DNA of 64,000 bases from Caulobacter sp031457805 (GCF_031457805.1 NZ_JAVDXI010000004.1:372001-436000), one strand, 5' to 3'. Positions 36,855 to 45,814 are shown, numbered from the stretch's first letter. Made by a program: numbers and translations. The notes: generated by a model from the sequence alone, not told the origin.

Positions 36855-36929
36855 CCTTCGACAGGCTCAGGATGAGGTTTTCCAGCAACCGCAGGCGACA
36901 CTCACCCTCATCCTGAGCTTGTCGAAGAA
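36855..36929. repeat. inverted pair of a dispersed repeat (CCTTCGACARGCTCAGG family)
   Basis: Bases 36855-36879 (CCTTCGACAGGCTCAGGATG, then AGGTT) and the complement of 36906-36929 are nearly identical. A third copy is at 38895-38925 and part of it recurs near 38950. Widespread repeat of this kind is common in alphaproteobacteria. Confidence 0.8.
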
Positions 36930-37010
36930 CGCGGGCGGCTCCACCGCTTGCGGTCAGGCCCGCGCGCCGCTAAAGCCCAGACGACCATTTTCTCTTTTCG
37001 GAGCCGCGCC

Positions 37011-37091
37011 ATGATCGCGATCGGTGTCATCGCTCTCTTCCTGCTCGTCGTCATGGGCCTGAACCTGACCGAGTTCGGTCGCATCGACTAA
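37011..37091 (+). CDS. 26-residue single-pass membrane peptide
   Basis: A very short gene: 26 residues, of which 2-17 form a hydrophobic helix (IAIGVIALFLLVVMG), ending NLTEFGRID. GGAG lies 8 bases before the ATG, and the stop is one base before the ATG of the SDR gene, so it looks like the first gene of an operon with the pterin genes. Too short for family assignment. Confidence 0.6.
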   Translation: MIAIGVIALFLLVVMGLNLTEFGRID

Positions 37092-37092
37092 G

Positions 37093-37845
37093 ATGACCTC
37101 ACGCGGCGCGGCCCTGGTCACCGGCGCGGGACGCCGGATCGGCCAGGTCCTGGCCCTGGAGGCCGCGCGCGCCGGCTACGACGTCGCCATCCACTACCGC
37201 GCCTCGGCTGATGAGGCCGAAGAGACCGCGCGCGCCGTCCAGGACCTGGGCCGCCGCGCCCTGCTGGTCCGCGCCGACCTGGCGGACGAGAATGAGACCC
37301 GCAGCCTTGTGGCCCAGGCCGCCCCGCTGGGTCCGCTCACCCTCCTGATCAACAACGCCTCGGCCTTCGAGGACGACCGCGTCGGCGGCCTGTCGCGGGC
37401 CACCTGGGACCGCCACCTCGAGACCAATCTGCGCGCGCCGATCGTGCTGGCCGAGGCGATGGCGGGGGCCCTGCCGGCGGATCGCCAGGGCCTGGTGGTC
37501 AACCTGATCGACCAGCGCGTCTGGCGGCCCAATCCACAGTTCTTCAGCTACACGCTCAGCAAGGCGGGCCTGTGGTGGGCGACCCAGACCCTGGCCCAGG
37601 CCCTGGCGCCGCGTATCCGCGTCAACGCCATCGGCCCCGGACCGACCCTGCCGTCGGTGCACCAGGCGCCGGGCGAGTTCGAGGCCGAAGCGGCGGGCGT
37701 GCTGTTGCAGCGGCGCGCCAGCCCCGAAGAGGTCGCCGCCGCCCTGCGCTATCTGATTGACGCGTCCTCGGTCACGGGACAGATGATCGCCGTGGACGGC
37801 GGCCAGCACCTGGGCTGGAAGACGCCCGATATCGTTGCTCCCTAG
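37093..37845 (+). CDS. short-chain dehydrogenase, FolM/pteridine-reductase-like
   Basis: A 250-residue SDR. NAD(P)-binding TGAGRRIG (about 11-18) with HYRAS after the second strand, which is typical of pteridine reductases preferring NADPH; NNAS; active-site YTLSKAG (Tyr-x3-Lys); and the late VTGQMIAVDGGQHL. The next gene encodes dihydroneopterin aldolase (FolB), so a role in dihydromonapterin or dihydrofolate reduction, as for FolM, is likely. One base separates it from the upstream small membrane gene. Confidence 0.88.
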   Translation: MTSRGAALVTGAGRRIGQVLALEAARAGYDVAIHYRASADEAEETARAVQDLGRRALLVRADLADENETRSLVAQAAPLGPLTLLINNASAFEDDRVGGLSRATWDRHLETNLRAPIVLAEAMAGALPADRQGLVVNLIDQRVWRPNPQFFSYTLSKAGLWWATQTLAQALAPRIRVNAIGPGPTLPSVHQAPGEFEAEAAGVLLQRRASPEEVAAALRYLIDASSVTGQMIAVDGGQHLGWKTPDIVAP

Positions 37846-37893
37846 AGCCTGCCTGGAACAACAGGCTCGACCCGTTGAAAGAAAGGCCGCGCC

Positions 37894-38298
37894 TTGGCCG
37901 CTTCGCCCCTCGCCGACCCCGCGCCCGCCGCCGACATCGCCCGCATCATCGTGACCAAGGTCTTCGTGCGCGGCCTCAAGGTCGACGCCCAGATCGGCGT
38001 CTATGACCACGAGCATGGCCGCCTGCAGCCGCTGGTGGTCGATGTCGAGCTGGACGTGGCCGCCAGTCACTGCGAGCGCCTGGGCGACACGGTGAACTAC
38101 GAGACCATCGGCGAGGCCGCCCGCGCCATCGTGGGCGAGGGCCATATCGACCTCGTCGAGACCTTCGCCGAGCGCCTGGCCCAGGCCTGTTTCGCCGATC
38201 CCCGCGTCACCCGCGCCCGGGTGCGGGTGGAAAAGCCCCTGGCGCTCGCCCCGCACGCCGCCGCCGCCGGCGTCGAGATCACCGCCGTCCGCGCGTGA
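37894..38298 (+). CDS. folB: dihydroneopterin aldolase
   Basis: A 134-residue enzyme of folate synthesis, converting dihydroneopterin to 6-hydroxymethyl-dihydropterin. Conserved pieces: VFVRGLKVDAQIGVYDHEHG near the N-terminus, the Tyr of VNYETIGE, and LVETFAERLAQACF, then VRVEKPLALA. The start is TTG at 37894, giving a roughly 15-residue leader before the fold; AAAGG precedes it. Its stop overlaps the start of the next gene (GTGA). Confidence 0.9.
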   Translation: MAASPLADPAPAADIARIIVTKVFVRGLKVDAQIGVYDHEHGRLQPLVVDVELDVAASHCERLGDTVNYETIGEAARAIVGEGHIDLVETFAERLAQACFADPRVTRARVRVEKPLALAPHAAAAGVEITAVRA

Positions 38299-38846
38299 CC
38301 ATGATCGCCTTCAGCGCCCGGCTCGCCCCGTTCCAGCCCGAGACGGTCTGGACCCTGGAGGCCGGGACGCTGATCGAGACACGCGGCAAGCTCGAACGCC
38401 GCTTTCCGCTGTCCGGCCTGACCCGTTACAGCCTATCGCTGGCGCCGGACGGACGTCGCCGCGTGCTGTTGCTGGTGTTCGGCCGCCGCCGGCTGCTGAT
38501 CCCCTCGCAGAGCTATGCCGGACCTGGACGGTTCGAGGATCGGCTGGCGGCCTTCTCGGTGCTGGCGCGCGCCATCGCCGCTGTCGGCGCGGACCTGTCG
38601 CCGCGCGCCCGCTTTGGCCTCGCGCGGCTGGAGGCGCGCACGGCCCTGACCTTCGTCATGGGCCTCTTGGCCTTCGGCGCGGCGGCGACCCTGCTGTTCT
38701 CGCTGACCGCCGGCATGGCGGCCGTCGGCGTGGACATGGCTTCGCGGATGGCGTTCGTCCTGATCCTGCTGTTCGCCGCCCTGCCCTGGCTGGCGCGGCC
38801 GGCGGCCTTCGACCCGCGCGATCCGCCCGCCGACCTTTTGCCCTGA
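38295..38846 (+). CDS. hypothetical membrane protein
   Basis: A 183-residue protein. The first 110 residues form a soluble beta-rich region (FQPETVWTLEAGTLIETRG; RRRVLLLVFGRRRLLIPSQS), followed by two hydrophobic helices (about 117-140 and 153-170) and a proline-rich tail. No family was recognised. The GTG overlaps the folB stop; an ATG two codons later is an alternative start. Translational coupling to the pterin genes is likely, but no link in function is visible. Confidence 0.65.
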   Translation: MTMIAFSARLAPFQPETVWTLEAGTLIETRGKLERRFPLSGLTRYSLSLAPDGRRRVLLLVFGRRRLLIPSQSYAGPGRFEDRLAAFSVLARAIAAVGADLSPRARFGLARLEARTALTFVMGLLAFGAAATLLFSLTAGMAAVGVDMASRMAFVLILLFAALPWLARPAAFDPRDPPADLLP

Positions 38847-38894
38847 GAGGACAGGCGCGTTTGAGGTCGCGCGTTGTCAGCGTTGTGGACGCCG

Positions 38895-38925
38895 CCCTCG
38901 CCCTTCGACAAGCTCAGGGTGAGGG
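38895..38925. repeat. palindromic repeat copy (CCTTCGACARGCTCAGG family)
   Basis: Contains CCCTTCGACAAGCTCAGGGT, and its ends CCCTCGCCCT / AGGGTGAGGG can pair as a 10-base stem with one G-U. It is the same family as 36855-36929. Confidence 0.7.
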
Positions 38926-39066
38926 CTAGTGCTCGTCCCGGCCCGCACAAAATCCTCATCCTGAGCGTGTCCCCCGGGACCGACCGGAGGTCGGCCCGAG
39001 GATAAACTGCGAACGAGGATTTCCGTCCGAGCCAGCGCCGACATCCAACGCAAGTTCAGCCATACG

Positions 39067-39103
39067 AAAAGAGCGCCCCGACCTTTCGGCCGGAGCGCCC
39101 CTT
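39067..39103 (-). terminator. intrinsic terminator of the fasciclin gene
   Basis: On the minus strand, GGGGCGCTCCGGCC pairs with GGTCGGGGCGCTC through Watson-Crick and G-U pairs around a GAAA tetraloop, and TTTT follows. It starts 23 bp after the fasciclin stop codon. Confidence 0.8.
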
Positions 39104-39125
39104 CTGGGAGACCTGAACGGGTCTA

Positions 39126-39662
39126 TCAGCGCGGCATCAGCACGCTGTCGATGACGTGGATGACGCCGTTGCTGGCGCCGACGTCGGTGGCGGTGACGGT
39201 GCTCTTGCCGCCCTTCTCGTCGGTGATGACGACCTTGCCGCCTTCGACGGCGGCCTTGAAGGCGCAGCCGCCCACGGTGTTGATCGTGTAGCTGCCGCCG
39301 TTCGCCTGGATGGCGCCCAGCAGGGTCTTGGCCTCAACCTTGCCGGCCACGACGTGGCAGGTCAGGATCTTGGTCAGGGTGGCCTTGTTCTCCGGCTTCA
39401 CCAGGGTCTGGACCGTACCGGCCGGCAGCTTGCCGAAGGCGGCGTTGGTCGGGGCGAAGACCGTGAACGGACCAGCGCCCGAGAGCGTGCCGACCAGGTC
39501 GGCGGCCTTCACGGCGGTGACCAGAGTCGAGAAGTCGGCGTTGCCGGCGGCCACGCCGACGATGTTCGGCTTGGCGCCGTGGTGATCGGCGAGCGCGGGA
39601 CCGGCCACGGCGGCGGCGGCCAGGGCCAGCACGGCGGCCCGGCGTTGCATCGAACGCATCAT
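39126..39662 (-). CDS. fasciclin-domain exported protein
   Basis: A 178-residue secreted protein. Signal peptide about 1-25 (LALAAAAVAGPALA, cleavage before DHHG). One FAS1 domain follows (about 40-178) with the conserved H1 motif LVGTLSGAGPFTVFAPTNAA and the C-terminal H2-like SNGVIHVIDSVLMP. FAS1 proteins act in adhesion or cell-surface contacts. Two other Met codons lie within the first five residues. A strong terminator follows. Confidence 0.9.
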   Translation of the reverse strand: MMRSMQRRAAVLALAAAAVAGPALADHHGAKPNIVGVAAGNADFSTLVTAVKAADLVGTLSGAGPFTVFAPTNAAFGKLPAGTVQTLVKPENKATLTKILTCHVVAGKVEAKTLLGAIQANGGSYTINTVGGCAFKAAVEGGKVVITDEKGGKSTVTATDVGASNGVIHVIDSVLMPR

Positions 39663-39821
39663 CTTATGAAACCTTCCATCAAGTCTTCGGGTTGGGGGAA
39701 CTGAAGAAGTCGACGGCGCGCGGTCTGATCATGATTACGGCCCCGGGGCGGCGCCGGATCAATCCCCGCGAATGACTTTTTTGTAAGGTTCGAAAAACCC
39801 GCTGAACGTGACATCGCCTTC

Positions 39822-40268
39822 ATGACGCCACCTTCATTTGCATCGCGGTCCGATCAGCGCGACGATCCGGATGACGAAGTTATTCCAGGCTCAACCGTGA
39901 CAGACCCCACTCCAGACACCGCCGTTCCGCCCACGCTGCCGGACGACAAGGCCCTGCCCATCGCGATCTATGCGTTGCATATCGCGGGCGCGGTGACCGG
40001 CGGCTTCACCTGCCTGATCGCCGCCATCCTGGCCTATATCAGCCGCAAGGGCGCGCCCGACTGGCTGGCCAGCCACTATGAGTTCCAGATCCGCACCTTC
40101 TGGCTGGCGCTGCTGTTCAGCCTGATTTCCGGCCTGCTCACCGTCGTCGGGATCGGCGTCGTGATGCTGGTCGCGGTCGGCCTCTGGGTCATCGTCCGCG
40201 CCGTTGTCGGCCTTTCGCATCTGCTGAAGGGCCAACCCTATCCCACACCCAAGAACTGGATGCTCTAA
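39822..40268 (+). CDS. DUF4870-family membrane protein (copy 1)
   Basis: A 148-residue integral membrane protein. After an acidic, proline-rich N-terminal 45 residues it has three hydrophobic helices with SHYEFQIRTFWLALLFSLIS between the first and second, typical of the DUF4870/YtpI-like group. Function unknown. A GTG at 39897 would remove most of the acidic leader. The next gene encodes a paralogue after 3 bp, so the two are an operon. Confidence 0.8.
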   Translation: MTPPSFASRSDQRDDPDDEVIPGSTVTDPTPDTAVPPTLPDDKALPIAIYALHIAGAVTGGFTCLIAAILAYISRKGAPDWLASHYEFQIRTFWLALLFSLISGLLTVVGIGVVMLVAVGLWVIVRAVVGLSHLLKGQPYPTPKNWML

Positions 40269-40271
40269 GCC

Positions 40272-40670
40272 ATGACCGACGCCGCCATTACGCCTCGCGT
40301 TGAAGAAGACAAGGTCCTGCCCGCCGTCGTCTACGGCCTCTACCTGCTGGGCTTCACCAACGGCCTGACCTTCTTTGTCGGGCTGATCCTGGCCTATGTG
40401 AACCGCGACGCCGCAGGCCCGATCAACGCCAGCCACTACACCTTCGCGATCCGGACCTTCTGGCTGGCCATCGCCTGGTTCCTGATCGGCCTGATGATGA
40501 CCATCTTCGGCGCGCCGCTGAGCCTGCTGCTGGTGGGCATTCCGGTGCTGATGGCCGGTATCGCGATCATGGGCGCCGTGGGCGTCTGGTTCGTGGTTCG
40601 CTGCGTGATGGGAATCTACTATCTCACCCGCGGCGAGGCGTACCCGCGCCCGCGTAGCTGGTTGATTTAG
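40272..40670 (+). CDS. DUF4870-family membrane protein (copy 2)
   Basis: A 132-residue membrane protein, paralogous to the gene just upstream: three hydrophobic helices and the shared SHYTFAIRTFWLAIAWFLIG, LTRGEAYPRPRSWLI at the end against LLKGQPYPTPKNWML in copy 1. The tandem arrangement (3 bp apart) points to duplication and perhaps a hetero-oligomer. Function unknown. Confidence 0.82.
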   Translation: MTDAAITPRVEEDKVLPAVVYGLYLLGFTNGLTFFVGLILAYVNRDAAGPINASHYTFAIRTFWLAIAWFLIGLMMTIFGAPLSLLLVGIPVLMAGIAIMGAVGVWFVVRCVMGIYYLTRGEAYPRPRSWLI

Positions 40671-40795
40671 AGGCGCCTTCTCCGCCCGGCGCCCGTCCAC
40701 GGATCATTCGCGCGGCTCCATTCCCCTGCCGGTTGAGACGGCTCGACGGGGTCGGGGCCGCCGGATGACTAGTGCGGCCTGGCGGAGGGACGCCC

Positions 40796-41785
40796 ATGGT
40801 GGGCGAACGTCTGGGGGACGCGATGTTGGCGCGACTGGTTGGGATCATCTTGGGGCTGATCCTGGCGTCGGCGGGATACGTGGTGGCGGGCTGGGGCTCG
40901 CTGGGGACATGGGCCACGAATCTCGACCTTGGTCCGTTCGAACCGCATCGACCCTCTGTCGGCGTGGCGGCGGCGATCGTGGGCGGGGTGCTCATCGTCG
41001 CCGCCCTGCTTCCCCGCCCCAAGCGCAAGCCGCGCAAGACCGCGCCGGCGACTCTGGGTCTGGAGCTTGCAGACGAGGCGCCGCCGATCGCCAGCCCGGC
41101 TGTCGCGCCCGCGCTCGGCGCCCAAGCCATTGCAGCCCCGCTCGCCCACGCCGCGCCGCCGGCCGCTGCCGCGCCGGCCCCCGCGCCTCAACCCAAGACC
41201 TTCGCCGAAATGCGCATGCGCCTGGTGACGCTGAGCCGGGAGGACTCCTGGGGCGAGTGCGCCCGCCTGCTGGCGGCGATGAAGCGCGCGGCCCACACCG
41301 ACGAGGAACTGGCCATCGTCCATCGCGACCTCGGCGACTTCGCCCGCGCCCAGGGCCAGCTGGACGAGGCCAGCGAAGCCTATGAGACGGCCGTGGCCTA
41401 CGCGCGCCAGGTGCGCCAGACGCGGCCGACCGACGCCAGCACCGAGCTTTTGGCCGGGGCGCTATCGGGCGTTGGCGATGTCGCCGAGGCCGAAGGACGC
41501 CTCGACGCCGCTCTGTCGGCCTTCGAAGAAGCCCTCGCCCTGCGCCGCTCACGCGGTGGCCGCGAGGCCGGCGACGCCAACGCCCAGCGCGCCCTGTCGG
41601 TCAATCTGGAGCGTCTCGCCGACCTGCGCGAGGATCGCGGCCATCGCATGCGGGCGCTGGATCTCTACCGCGAAAGCTACGACATCGCCGGGCGCTTGGC
41701 GGCCGCCGATCCGGCGCGCTTCGGCCCGGACCTCGCGGCCACCCGCGCCCGCCTCAACGAGCTGGAAGCGCGCATCTCGACCTGA
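40796..41785 (+). CDS. membrane-anchored tetratricopeptide-repeat protein
   Basis: A 329-residue protein. Two N-terminal hydrophobic segments (about 10-32 and 45-65) anchor it; a basic patch RPKRKPRK and a long Ala/Pro-rich linker follow (to about 140); the rest is helical TPR-like repeats with DEASEAYETAVAYARQ, DAALSAFEEALALRR and RALDLYRESYDIAG. ATG 40796 has GGAGGG 8 bases upstream and is preferred over a GTG at 40772. TPR arrays bind partner proteins; none is indicated here. Confidence 0.78.
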   Translation: MVGERLGDAMLARLVGIILGLILASAGYVVAGWGSLGTWATNLDLGPFEPHRPSVGVAAAIVGGVLIVAALLPRPKRKPRKTAPATLGLELADEAPPIASPAVAPALGAQAIAAPLAHAAPPAAAAPAPAPQPKTFAEMRMRLVTLSREDSWGECARLLAAMKRAAHTDEELAIVHRDLGDFARAQGQLDEASEAYETAVAYARQVRQTRPTDASTELLAGALSGVGDVAEAEGRLDAALSAFEEALALRRSRGGREAGDANAQRALSVNLERLADLREDRGHRMRALDLYRESYDIAGRLAAADPARFGPDLAATRARLNELEARIST

Positions 41786-41817
41786 TTTTCCGCCGCGCGC
41801 GGGCCGGCCTCTCGACC

Positions 41818-42459
41818 TCAGGCCTTCGGACACTTGGCGCCGGTATCGATCCACGCCTTGATCAAGGCTCCGAACTGGGCCTGGGTCCCCGGGGCCGGCG
41901 TCCGGCCCGCGCCTGGGTTCCAACCCCAGCCCACGAGATGATCCTCAGCCATATGGTGATGGATCTGCGCCAGGGTTTTCCCCCCGTTGGCGGCCGGGTT
42001 TTTGATCTGGGCGCAGATCGCTCCCAGCGACTTGCCCTGCCAGGCCATTTCGGCCGGCGCCAACGCCCACTTCGGATCACCTGGAATGCTCCTGATGCGA
42101 TCACCCCAGGCCGGGACGTTCGCGGCGGTGTGACAAGAGAAGCAGGGCAGGCTCGCGGGGCCATGACCGCTGTCGCCCGCCACCATCGGCGGATTGTGCG
42201 GACGCAGGTCGTCGCCCTGGGTGGGGGCGCGCTCGACCGGGTGACAGTTCAGGCAGCGCGGGCTCTGGATCACCTTGCCCGCCTCTTCGAACAGGGCGAG
42301 CGACCGCGCGGCGGGGTCCTTGATCGATTGGAAGCTGGAGACGCTGCGAAGGCCCGACGCGTTCTCGGGGGCGGCCTGCGGCGCAGCGACACCTGCGGCG
42401 ACGACCGCGCCTGCGGCCGTCAGACCTCCGACGACAATGGCGATCATAGCGATACGCAT
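41818..42459 (-). CDS. exported di-haem cytochrome c-like protein
   Basis: A 213-residue protein. Signal peptide about 1-25 (AAGAVVAAGVAAPQA). Two c-type haem sites, CLNCH (about 69-73) and CFSCH (about 106-110), and further His residues in QIHHHMAEDHLVGW that could act as distal ligands. Similar proteins are often named isoquinoline 1-oxidoreductase subunit in databases, a label of uncertain basis. Periplasmic electron carrier is the safe call. No molybdenum enzyme gene is adjacent. Confidence 0.75.
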   Translation of the reverse strand: MRIAMIAIVVGGLTAAGAVVAAGVAAPQAAPENASGLRSVSSFQSIKDPAARSLALFEEAGKVIQSPRCLNCHPVERAPTQGDDLRPHNPPMVAGDSGHGPASLPCFSCHTAANVPAWGDRIRSIPGDPKWALAPAEMAWQGKSLGAICAQIKNPAANGGKTLAQIHHHMAEDHLVGWGWNPGAGRTPAPGTQAQFGALIKAWIDTGAKCPKA

Positions 42460-42500
42460 GGCGTTTCCCTCCAGCAGTGCCGGAGAGCGAACGCCTCAGC

Positions 42501-43220
42501 TTAGCGTGCGGTTTCCTGCGCGAGGAAACGGCGGATCCAGTCGGCCATCCGCGCGCGATCGTTGGAGCCATCCAGACTGGCGATCGCCGCGTCCGCCTGC
42601 GGATCGGTGTAGCGCGTTCCACGCCGCGCCTCGATCAAGGCCTTGGCGTAGTCGGGCGTGAATTCCGGGTGGAACTGCATCGAGATCGCCCGTTCGTTCT
42701 CGTAGGCGAGGATGCCGTAAGGCGTGAACGCGCTGCCTGCGAGGACTCGGGCCGTCGGCGGCAGGTCCACGACCTGGTCCTGGTGCGACCCGGGCACAGC
42801 CACCTGCGCGGCGTCATCCATCCAGGCGGCGCGCTCGGCGACCGCATAGGCCTGAAGGCCGACGCCCCAGCCCTTGGACGATTTTTCGACCTTGCCGCCA
42901 AACGCCTCGGCCATGACCTGATGGCCAAAACAGACCCCCACCAGAGGCGTCTCGCCCCGCGCCGCACGCAGGAACACCTTGAGCGGCTCGATCCAGGGCA
43001 GCGGGTCATAGACCCCCGCCGAGGAGCCGGTGATTACATAGGCGTCGTTCTCGCCCGGATGCGTCGGCAGTTCCCCGCCCTGAACGTCGTAGGCGCGGTA
43101 GGCGTGCCCATCGCCCAACAAGGCCTCGAACATCGCGCCATAGCCGCCATAGGTCGCCTTTAACGGGCCCGGAGGCTCGCCCGTTTCCAGCAGGCCGATC
43201 TTCAAGACGCGCGTCGTCAC
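42501..43220 (-). CDS. class I glutamine amidotransferase-like protein
   Basis: A 239-residue protein with the triad of class I amidotransferases: Cys in LVGVCFGHQVMAEAFGG, and His/Glu in MQFHPEF. The class is close to GMP synthase-type glutaminases and gamma-glutamyl hydrolases (GuaA-N-like). The GTG at 43220 lies 5 bases after the CCA-transferase stop, so it is translationally coupled to that gene; no synthase partner is seen. Substrate unknown. Confidence 0.85.
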   Translation of the reverse strand: MTTRVLKIGLLETGEPPGPLKATYGGYGAMFEALLGDGHAYRAYDVQGGELPTHPGENDAYVITGSSAGVYDPLPWIEPLKVFLRAARGETPLVGVCFGHQVMAEAFGGKVEKSSKGWGVGLQAYAVAERAAWMDDAAQVAVPGSHQDQVVDLPPTARVLAGSAFTPYGILAYENERAISMQFHPEFTPDYAKALIEARRGTRYTDPQADAAIASLDGSNDRARMADWIRRFLAQETAR

Positions 43221-43225
43221 GGCCG

Positions 43226-44497
43226 TCAGTAGACCATGCCCTGGGCGACGGCCTTGAGGCGTTCGATGGCGCTGAACTTGTCCTCGATGAAGTCCTGGTC
43301 GATCCACCAGAGCTCGATCTCGCGCATCACCTCGCCGACCATCGGCCCCTTGGGCACGCCGGCCTTCATCACCTCCTCGCCCGACAGCGGGAAGGCCGGC
43401 GGGGTCCAGGTCTCGGCCAGGGCCAGCAGGGCCCGCCATTGCGGCGCGGTCGAGTCGCGCCCCGAGCCGGCCCAGGCGAGCTTGACGCGATCACAGAAGG
43501 TGCGGGTTCCCAGGCCATAGACGGCCCGACGCGCCTCGCGCGGGCTCATCCACGAGACCACGCGCGGGTTCTTGCCCACGGCCTCGACCAGACGGTCCCG
43601 CACATTGTTGGGCAGGCGCAGGCGCTCGGCCAGCTGCTCGGCGATCTTGGGATCGTCGGGGATGAGCGCCGCCAGGCGCAGGTCCGGATCGTTCTCGAAC
43701 AGTTGCTCGGTCTCGATGCCGACCAGGGCCTCGAAGCGGGCCAGCGACTTCACCGACGGCAGGATCGAGGAGAGCACGCTGGTGGCCGCCATCAGGCGGA
43801 AGGCCGGACGCGGATCGTCCGCCGCCAGCATCTTCATCAGCTCCTTCTGGGTGCGCTCGGCGGCGCGTCCCGAAACCATGCCCTTCAGCGCCTTGCACGC
43901 CGCCAGGCCCTTCTGGTCCGGCTCGCCCCGGCCGTACCAGGCCTGGAAGCGGAAGAAGCGCAGGATACGCAGATAGTCCTCGCGGATGCGGGTCATCGGA
44001 TCGCCGACGAACACCACCCGGCCCTCATGGGCGTCGCGGATCCCCTCGCCGGTCGGATCATAGATCCGCCCTTCCGGATCGGCGTAGAGCGCGTTGAAGC
44101 GGAAGTCGCGCCGCTCGGCGTCCTGGTTCCAGTCCTGGGTGAAGGCCACCACCGCCCGGCGGCCGTCGGTCGAGACGTCCTTGCGCAGGGTGGTGATCTC
44201 GTAGGGGCGACCGCCGGACACCGCCGTGATGGTGCCGTGGTCGACGCCGGTCGGGATGGCGCGCAGCCCCGCCTGCTCCAGGGCGTCGATGACAAGATCG
44301 GGCGTCAGGGTCGTGGCGATGTCGATGTCATCGACCGGCTTGCCCATCACCGTGTTGCGGACGCAGCCGCCCACGAACCGCGCGCAGCCGGCGTAGCCGC
44401 GCGTCTCCAACGCGGCGATGACCGCCTTGGTCTCCGGAAGCGCGATCCAGGGCGCGTCGCCGATCGTCTCACTGCTCAACGCCTGACTCCCACTCAC
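43226..44497 (-). CDS. CCA tRNA nucleotidyltransferase / poly(A) polymerase family
   Basis: A 423-residue nucleotidyltransferase that adds or repairs the tRNA 3' CCA. Head domain: FVGGCVRNTVMGKPVDDIDI with the catalytic DxD; neck/body: RRDFRFNALYAD, DPMTRIREDYLRILRFFRF; long helical C-terminus. GTG 44497 is chosen because GGAGGGG lies 9-15 bases upstream; the frame continues upstream over the previous gene without sense. Third gene of a DUF1285 / CoA-Nudix / CCA / amidotransferase operon, an order common in alphaproteobacteria. Confidence 0.9.
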   Translation of the reverse strand: MSGSQALSSETIGDAPWIALPETKAVIAALETRGYAGCARFVGGCVRNTVMGKPVDDIDIATTLTPDLVIDALEQAGLRAIPTGVDHGTITAVSGGRPYEITTLRKDVSTDGRRAVVAFTQDWNQDAERRDFRFNALYADPEGRIYDPTGEGIRDAHEGRVVFVGDPMTRIREDYLRILRFFRFQAWYGRGEPDQKGLAACKALKGMVSGRAAERTQKELMKMLAADDPRPAFRLMAATSVLSSILPSVKSLARFEALVGIETEQLFENDPDLRLAALIPDDPKIAEQLAERLRLPNNVRDRLVEAVGKNPRVVSWMSPREARRAVYGLGTRTFCDRVKLAWAGSGRDSTAPQWRALLALAETWTPPAFPLSGEEVMKAGVPKGPMVGEVMREIELWWIDQDFIEDKFSAIERLKAVAQGMVY

Positions 44498-44571
44498 GCG
44501 TGCGATCCCCTCCGAGGAAGGGGCGACATTGTTAGGCCAGGAAGCCCCGGCTTCGCCAGACAAGAAACACC

Positions 44572-45222
44572 CTATTCGGAGGAGGTCCGTCCGGTTTCGT
44601 CGTTGAGGGCCTCGTACAGCGAGCGCAGCATGCCCGCCGTCGCGCCCCAGATGAACCGATCGTTCCACGGCATGGCGTAGAAGTGACGCCGAGGGCCACC
44701 CGGAACTTCGCGATGCTGGCGCTGGTGATTGGCCGGGTCCATCAGGAAGTCGAACGGCGTCTCGAAGACGTCCGCGACCTCTTCGGGACTGGGCGTGAAG
44801 GTCGCCTTGGGATCGATGAAGCCCACCACGGGCGTCACGTGAAAGCCGGTCACGGTCTGGTAGCCGTGCAGCAGGCCGGCGACCGTCACGAGGGCGGGAT
44901 CCAGCCCGACCTCTTCCTGCGCCTCGCGCAGCGCCGTGCCCCAAGGCGTTTCGCCGGGATCACAGCGCCCGCCCGGAAAGGCGATCTGGCCGGTGTGGCT
45001 GCGCAGGGTGTCGGCGCGCCGGGTCAGCAGCACGGTCGGGCCGTCGTCATGCTCGACCAGACCCACCAGGACGGCGGCCGGACGCAGGGCGTGCGGATTG
45101 TCGGCCTTCAGGCCCGGATTGAGATCGAAGTCCGAGCGCAGGGGATTGGCGAGGCTGGGATCATAACCCGCAATCGGATGCAGGCGGCTGGTGATCCAGG
45201 CGCGGCGCTCTTCGCGGGTCAT
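44572..45222 (-). CDS. Nudix CoA pyrophosphatase
   Basis: A 216-residue Nudix hydrolase of the CoA-pyrophosphatase (NudL/YeaB) type: LTRRADTLRSHTGQIAFPGG with the CoA motif, then Nudix box GGRCDPGETPWGTALREAQE. It splits CoA into phosphopantetheine and 3',5'-ADP. The start overlaps the DUF1285 stop (ATGA). The 74 bp to the CCA-transferase gene still allows a single transcript. Confidence 0.92.
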   Translation of the reverse strand: MTREERRAWITSRLHPIAGYDPSLANPLRSDFDLNPGLKADNPHALRPAAVLVGLVEHDDGPTVLLTRRADTLRSHTGQIAFPGGRCDPGETPWGTALREAQEEVGLDPALVTVAGLLHGYQTVTGFHVTPVVGFIDPKATFTPSPEEVADVFETPFDFLMDPANHQRQHREVPGGPRRHFYAMPWNDRFIWGATAGMLRSLYEALNDETGRTSSE

Positions 45223-45782
45223 GCCAAGCCCTTGCCGGGCGCGGCGATCGGGAAGAAGGCCCCGCCCGAGCGCACGCCCCAGACGCCGTCCTGCTCCACC
45301 GCCAGCTCGGCCAGCTCATAGAACACCGCCCGCGCGATCAGCGCCTCCAGCCCCCGGCGGACATGGACATAGGGCCGAGGCTCGCCGCTCGCTTCGTCGA
45401 TCGTGACGCGGATCGGATTGTCGGCGCTGGCTTTCACCGTGTCGCCGACATTGGTCTGGAAGACGAGATCCTCGCCCTCGCGGTCCACGCGCACGGCGAT
45501 GAACGGCGCGTCCTCGACGGTGATCTTCATCTTCTCGACCGGCGTCACCAGGTGGTAGCCGTCGGGGTCGAGGCGCAGCACGGTCGAGAAAAGGCGCACC
45601 AGCGCCTCGCGGCCGATCGGCGTGCCCTCGTGGAACCAGACGCCGTCCTTGCGGATCCGGATGTCGATCTCGCCGCAGTGCGGCGGGTTCCAGAGATGGA
45701 CGGGCGGCAGGCCGCGCTCGCCCGCCGCTTTCACGGATTGAGCGACGCCATCCAGGCCAGACTTGAAGGGCGTGTCGGTCAT
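45219..45782 (-). CDS. DUF1285 protein
   Basis: A 187-residue conserved protein of unknown function (DUF1285): LPPVHLWNPPHCGEIDIRI near the N-terminus, GTPIGREALVRLFSTVLR, then FIAVRVDREGEDLVF. No signal peptide or membrane segment; the fold appears to be two beta-rich domains. It opens the operon with the CoA Nudix, CCA transferase and amidotransferase genes, a common alphaproteobacterial arrangement. Confidence 0.9.
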   Translation of the reverse strand: MTDTPFKSGLDGVAQSVKAAGERGLPPVHLWNPPHCGEIDIRIRKDGVWFHEGTPIGREALVRLFSTVLRLDPDGYHLVTPVEKMKITVEDAPFIAVRVDREGEDLVFQTNVGDTVKASADNPIRVTIDEASGEPRPYVHVRRGLEALIARAVFYELAELAVEQDGVWGVRSGGAFFPIAAPGKGLA

Positions 45783-45814
45783 GCCCGTTCAGTTAGGCCG
45801 TCCGACGCTCCGGC

